Source: Mariprofundaceae bacterium (GTDB lineage Bacteria > Pseudomonadota > Zetaproteobacteria > Mariprofundales > Mariprofundaceae). Taken from it: 6,052 bases of DNA. A program made the translations under genes and the position numbers. Location: assembly GCA_030950965.1 (NCBI GenBank), contig JAUZQP010000027.1, forward strand, positions 1-6,052. Direction: 5' to 3'. Shown one piece after another: positions 5,158 through 6,052 of this stretch. The notes beneath the pieces were generated by a model. It searched no databases, was not told the DNA's origin, and saw only the letters and a program-made list of their open reading frames with translations. Every line of letters starts with the position of its first letter. Position 1 is the first letter of the stretch.

Positions 5158-6052
5158 AGCCTGTATTAGGGGTGGATGTCGGCGGTACGAATATTCGTAT
5201 GGCATTGGTTTCCCCTGCTGGTGACATGGTGGCGCAGCAGCGAGAAAATTTAAATCTTGCCGCCTGCGGTAACAGCAGTGATCATATCATTGAAACCTTG
5301 GTGCAATGTTTGCAACCATTAGCCAGTAAAGCCTCATCCATAGGCATGGGCTTCCCTGGATTTTTTCATGGTAAAACAGGTGTGTTAGCAGCATCACCCA
5401 ACCTGCCTGCTCTTAACGAACTACCCTTGGCGAACATATTGGAACAGCGTTTAGGCTGCGATGTACAAGTGCAAAACGATGCCCTGTGCGCCGCCTTAGG
5501 CGAGTTTCACTTCGGTGCGGCCAAAGATTTGGATCATGTGCTACACATCACCCTAGGTACGGGAGTCGGTGGTGGTCTCATCATGAACGGTCAACCGCTC
5601 TACGGTGAAGGCGGCATGGCGTGCGAGTTCGGTCATTTATGCATAGACACCACAGCCGCTGCGAACACCTGCCCCTGCGGCAAACAGGGCTGCGTCGAAG
5701 CTTACGCCTCAGCTACAGCCATCAGCCGTTTATACCAACAGGCAAGCGGTGAATCATTATCCGCCTTTGAAATTTATCAGCGAGCGAGTCAGGGTTCGCC
5801 CGATGCAGCCGTGGTCTTTCAGCAAGCAGGTCACGCCATTGGCCGAGCCATTGCTGAAGTGGTGAAGCTATTAGATATGCGTCACATCACCATCAGTGGC
5901 GGTTTAACAGGAGCATGGGTATTGCTGCATCCAGCGATTATGGAAGCGGTCGAGCAACATGTCATTGCACCGCAACGTGGGAAAACCAGTATCATGATGT
6001 CCACCCTAGAAGACCAAGGCGGCATCCTAGGTGCAGCCAGCATGGCGATGGG
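5154..6052 (+). CDS. ROK-family sugar kinase, probable glucokinase, 3' end beyond window
   Basis: This protein is expected to phosphorylate a hexose with ATP, probably glucose to glucose-6-phosphate. The frame is open from ATG 5154 to the window edge without a stop: 299 full codons, close to the usual 300-320, so only the last few residues are missing. It shows the phosphate loop 'DVGGTN' (8-13), catalytic base D109 in 'QNDALCAALGE', the second phosphate motif 'TLGTGVGGGLI' (133-143), 'EFGH' (158-161), and the ROK zinc site 'CPCGKQGCVE' (173-182), whose C173, C175 and C180 with H161 would hold the metal. 'SGGL' (248-251) is near the end. The ATGA overlap with the glgA stop means translational coupling, and the pairing with glycogen synthesis favours glucose as substrate. 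Other ROK substrates (N-acetylglucosamine, N-acetylmannosamine, fructose) cannot be excluded from sequence. No helix-turn-helix precedes the kinase domain, so it is not a ROK repressor. Confidence 0.93.
   Translation, partial: MKPVLGVDVGGTNIRMALVSPAGDMVAQQRENLNLAACGNSSDHIIETLVQCLQPLASKASSIGMGFPGFFHGKTGVLAASPNLPALNELPLANILEQRLGCDVQVQNDALCAALGEFHFGAAKDLDHVLHITLGTGVGGGLIMNGQPLYGEGGMACEFGHLCIDTTAAANTCPCGKQGCVEAYASATAISRLYQQASGESLSAFEIYQRASQGSPDAAVVFQQAGHAIGRAIAEVVKLLDMRHITISGGLTGAWVLLHPAIMEAVEQHVIAPQRGKTSIMMSTLEDQGGILGAASMAM

Noticed and set aside
4841..5227. 128-residue open frame on the - strand across the glgA/ROK kinase junction
   Set aside because: It covers conserved GlgA motifs and the start of the kinase on the other strand, and shows no recognisable domain of its own.

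Overview
The window reads as ordinary chromosomal DNA of a proteobacterium, most likely a gammaproteobacterium (less likely a betaproteobacterium). DnaA, the IscR-type regulator with its iron-sulphur ligand set, and GlgA all resemble enterobacterial-type proteins, and base composition looks roughly even by eye. I cannot name the genus. All genes are on the + strand and densely packed.

Layout: (1) 2-415, the 3' three quarters of an adenine phosphoribosyltransferase gene (apt). It is followed by a hairpin at 418-457 that may be a terminator. (2) 476-1804, a complete dnaA (442 aa). It is not followed by dnaN, recF or gyrB, at least here. (3) 1805-2046, the only sizeable intergenic space. It holds a very good sigma70-type promoter (1832-1860) and then a 151-nt imperfect palindrome (1881-2031) that ends six bases before a strong ribosome binding site. 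(4) 2047-2556, an IscR-type Rrf2 regulator. (5) 2540-3658, a short class I cysteine desulfurase (NifS/IscS-like). It starts at TTG inside the end of the regulator gene. (6) 3712-5157, glycogen synthase glgA. (7) 5154-6052, a ROK-family sugar kinase (probable glucokinase). It overlaps glgA by four bases (ATGA) and runs off the window a few codons before its expected end.

Functional links: the regulator and the desulfurase form an Fe-S cluster supply and sensing pair, but no iscU/iscA/hscBA scaffold genes follow, so this is an incomplete or relocated isc locus. glgA and the ROK kinase form a translationally coupled glycogen/glucose module. apt and dnaA seem to be neighbours only.

I see no mobile-element genes, CRISPR arrays, tRNA or rRNA, and no new multi-gene system. 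The structure the genes do not explain is the long palindrome between the promoter and the iscR start. It is either a palindromic repeat (MITE-like) inserted in the leader or a structured 5' leader RNA for the iscR/desulfurase transcript.
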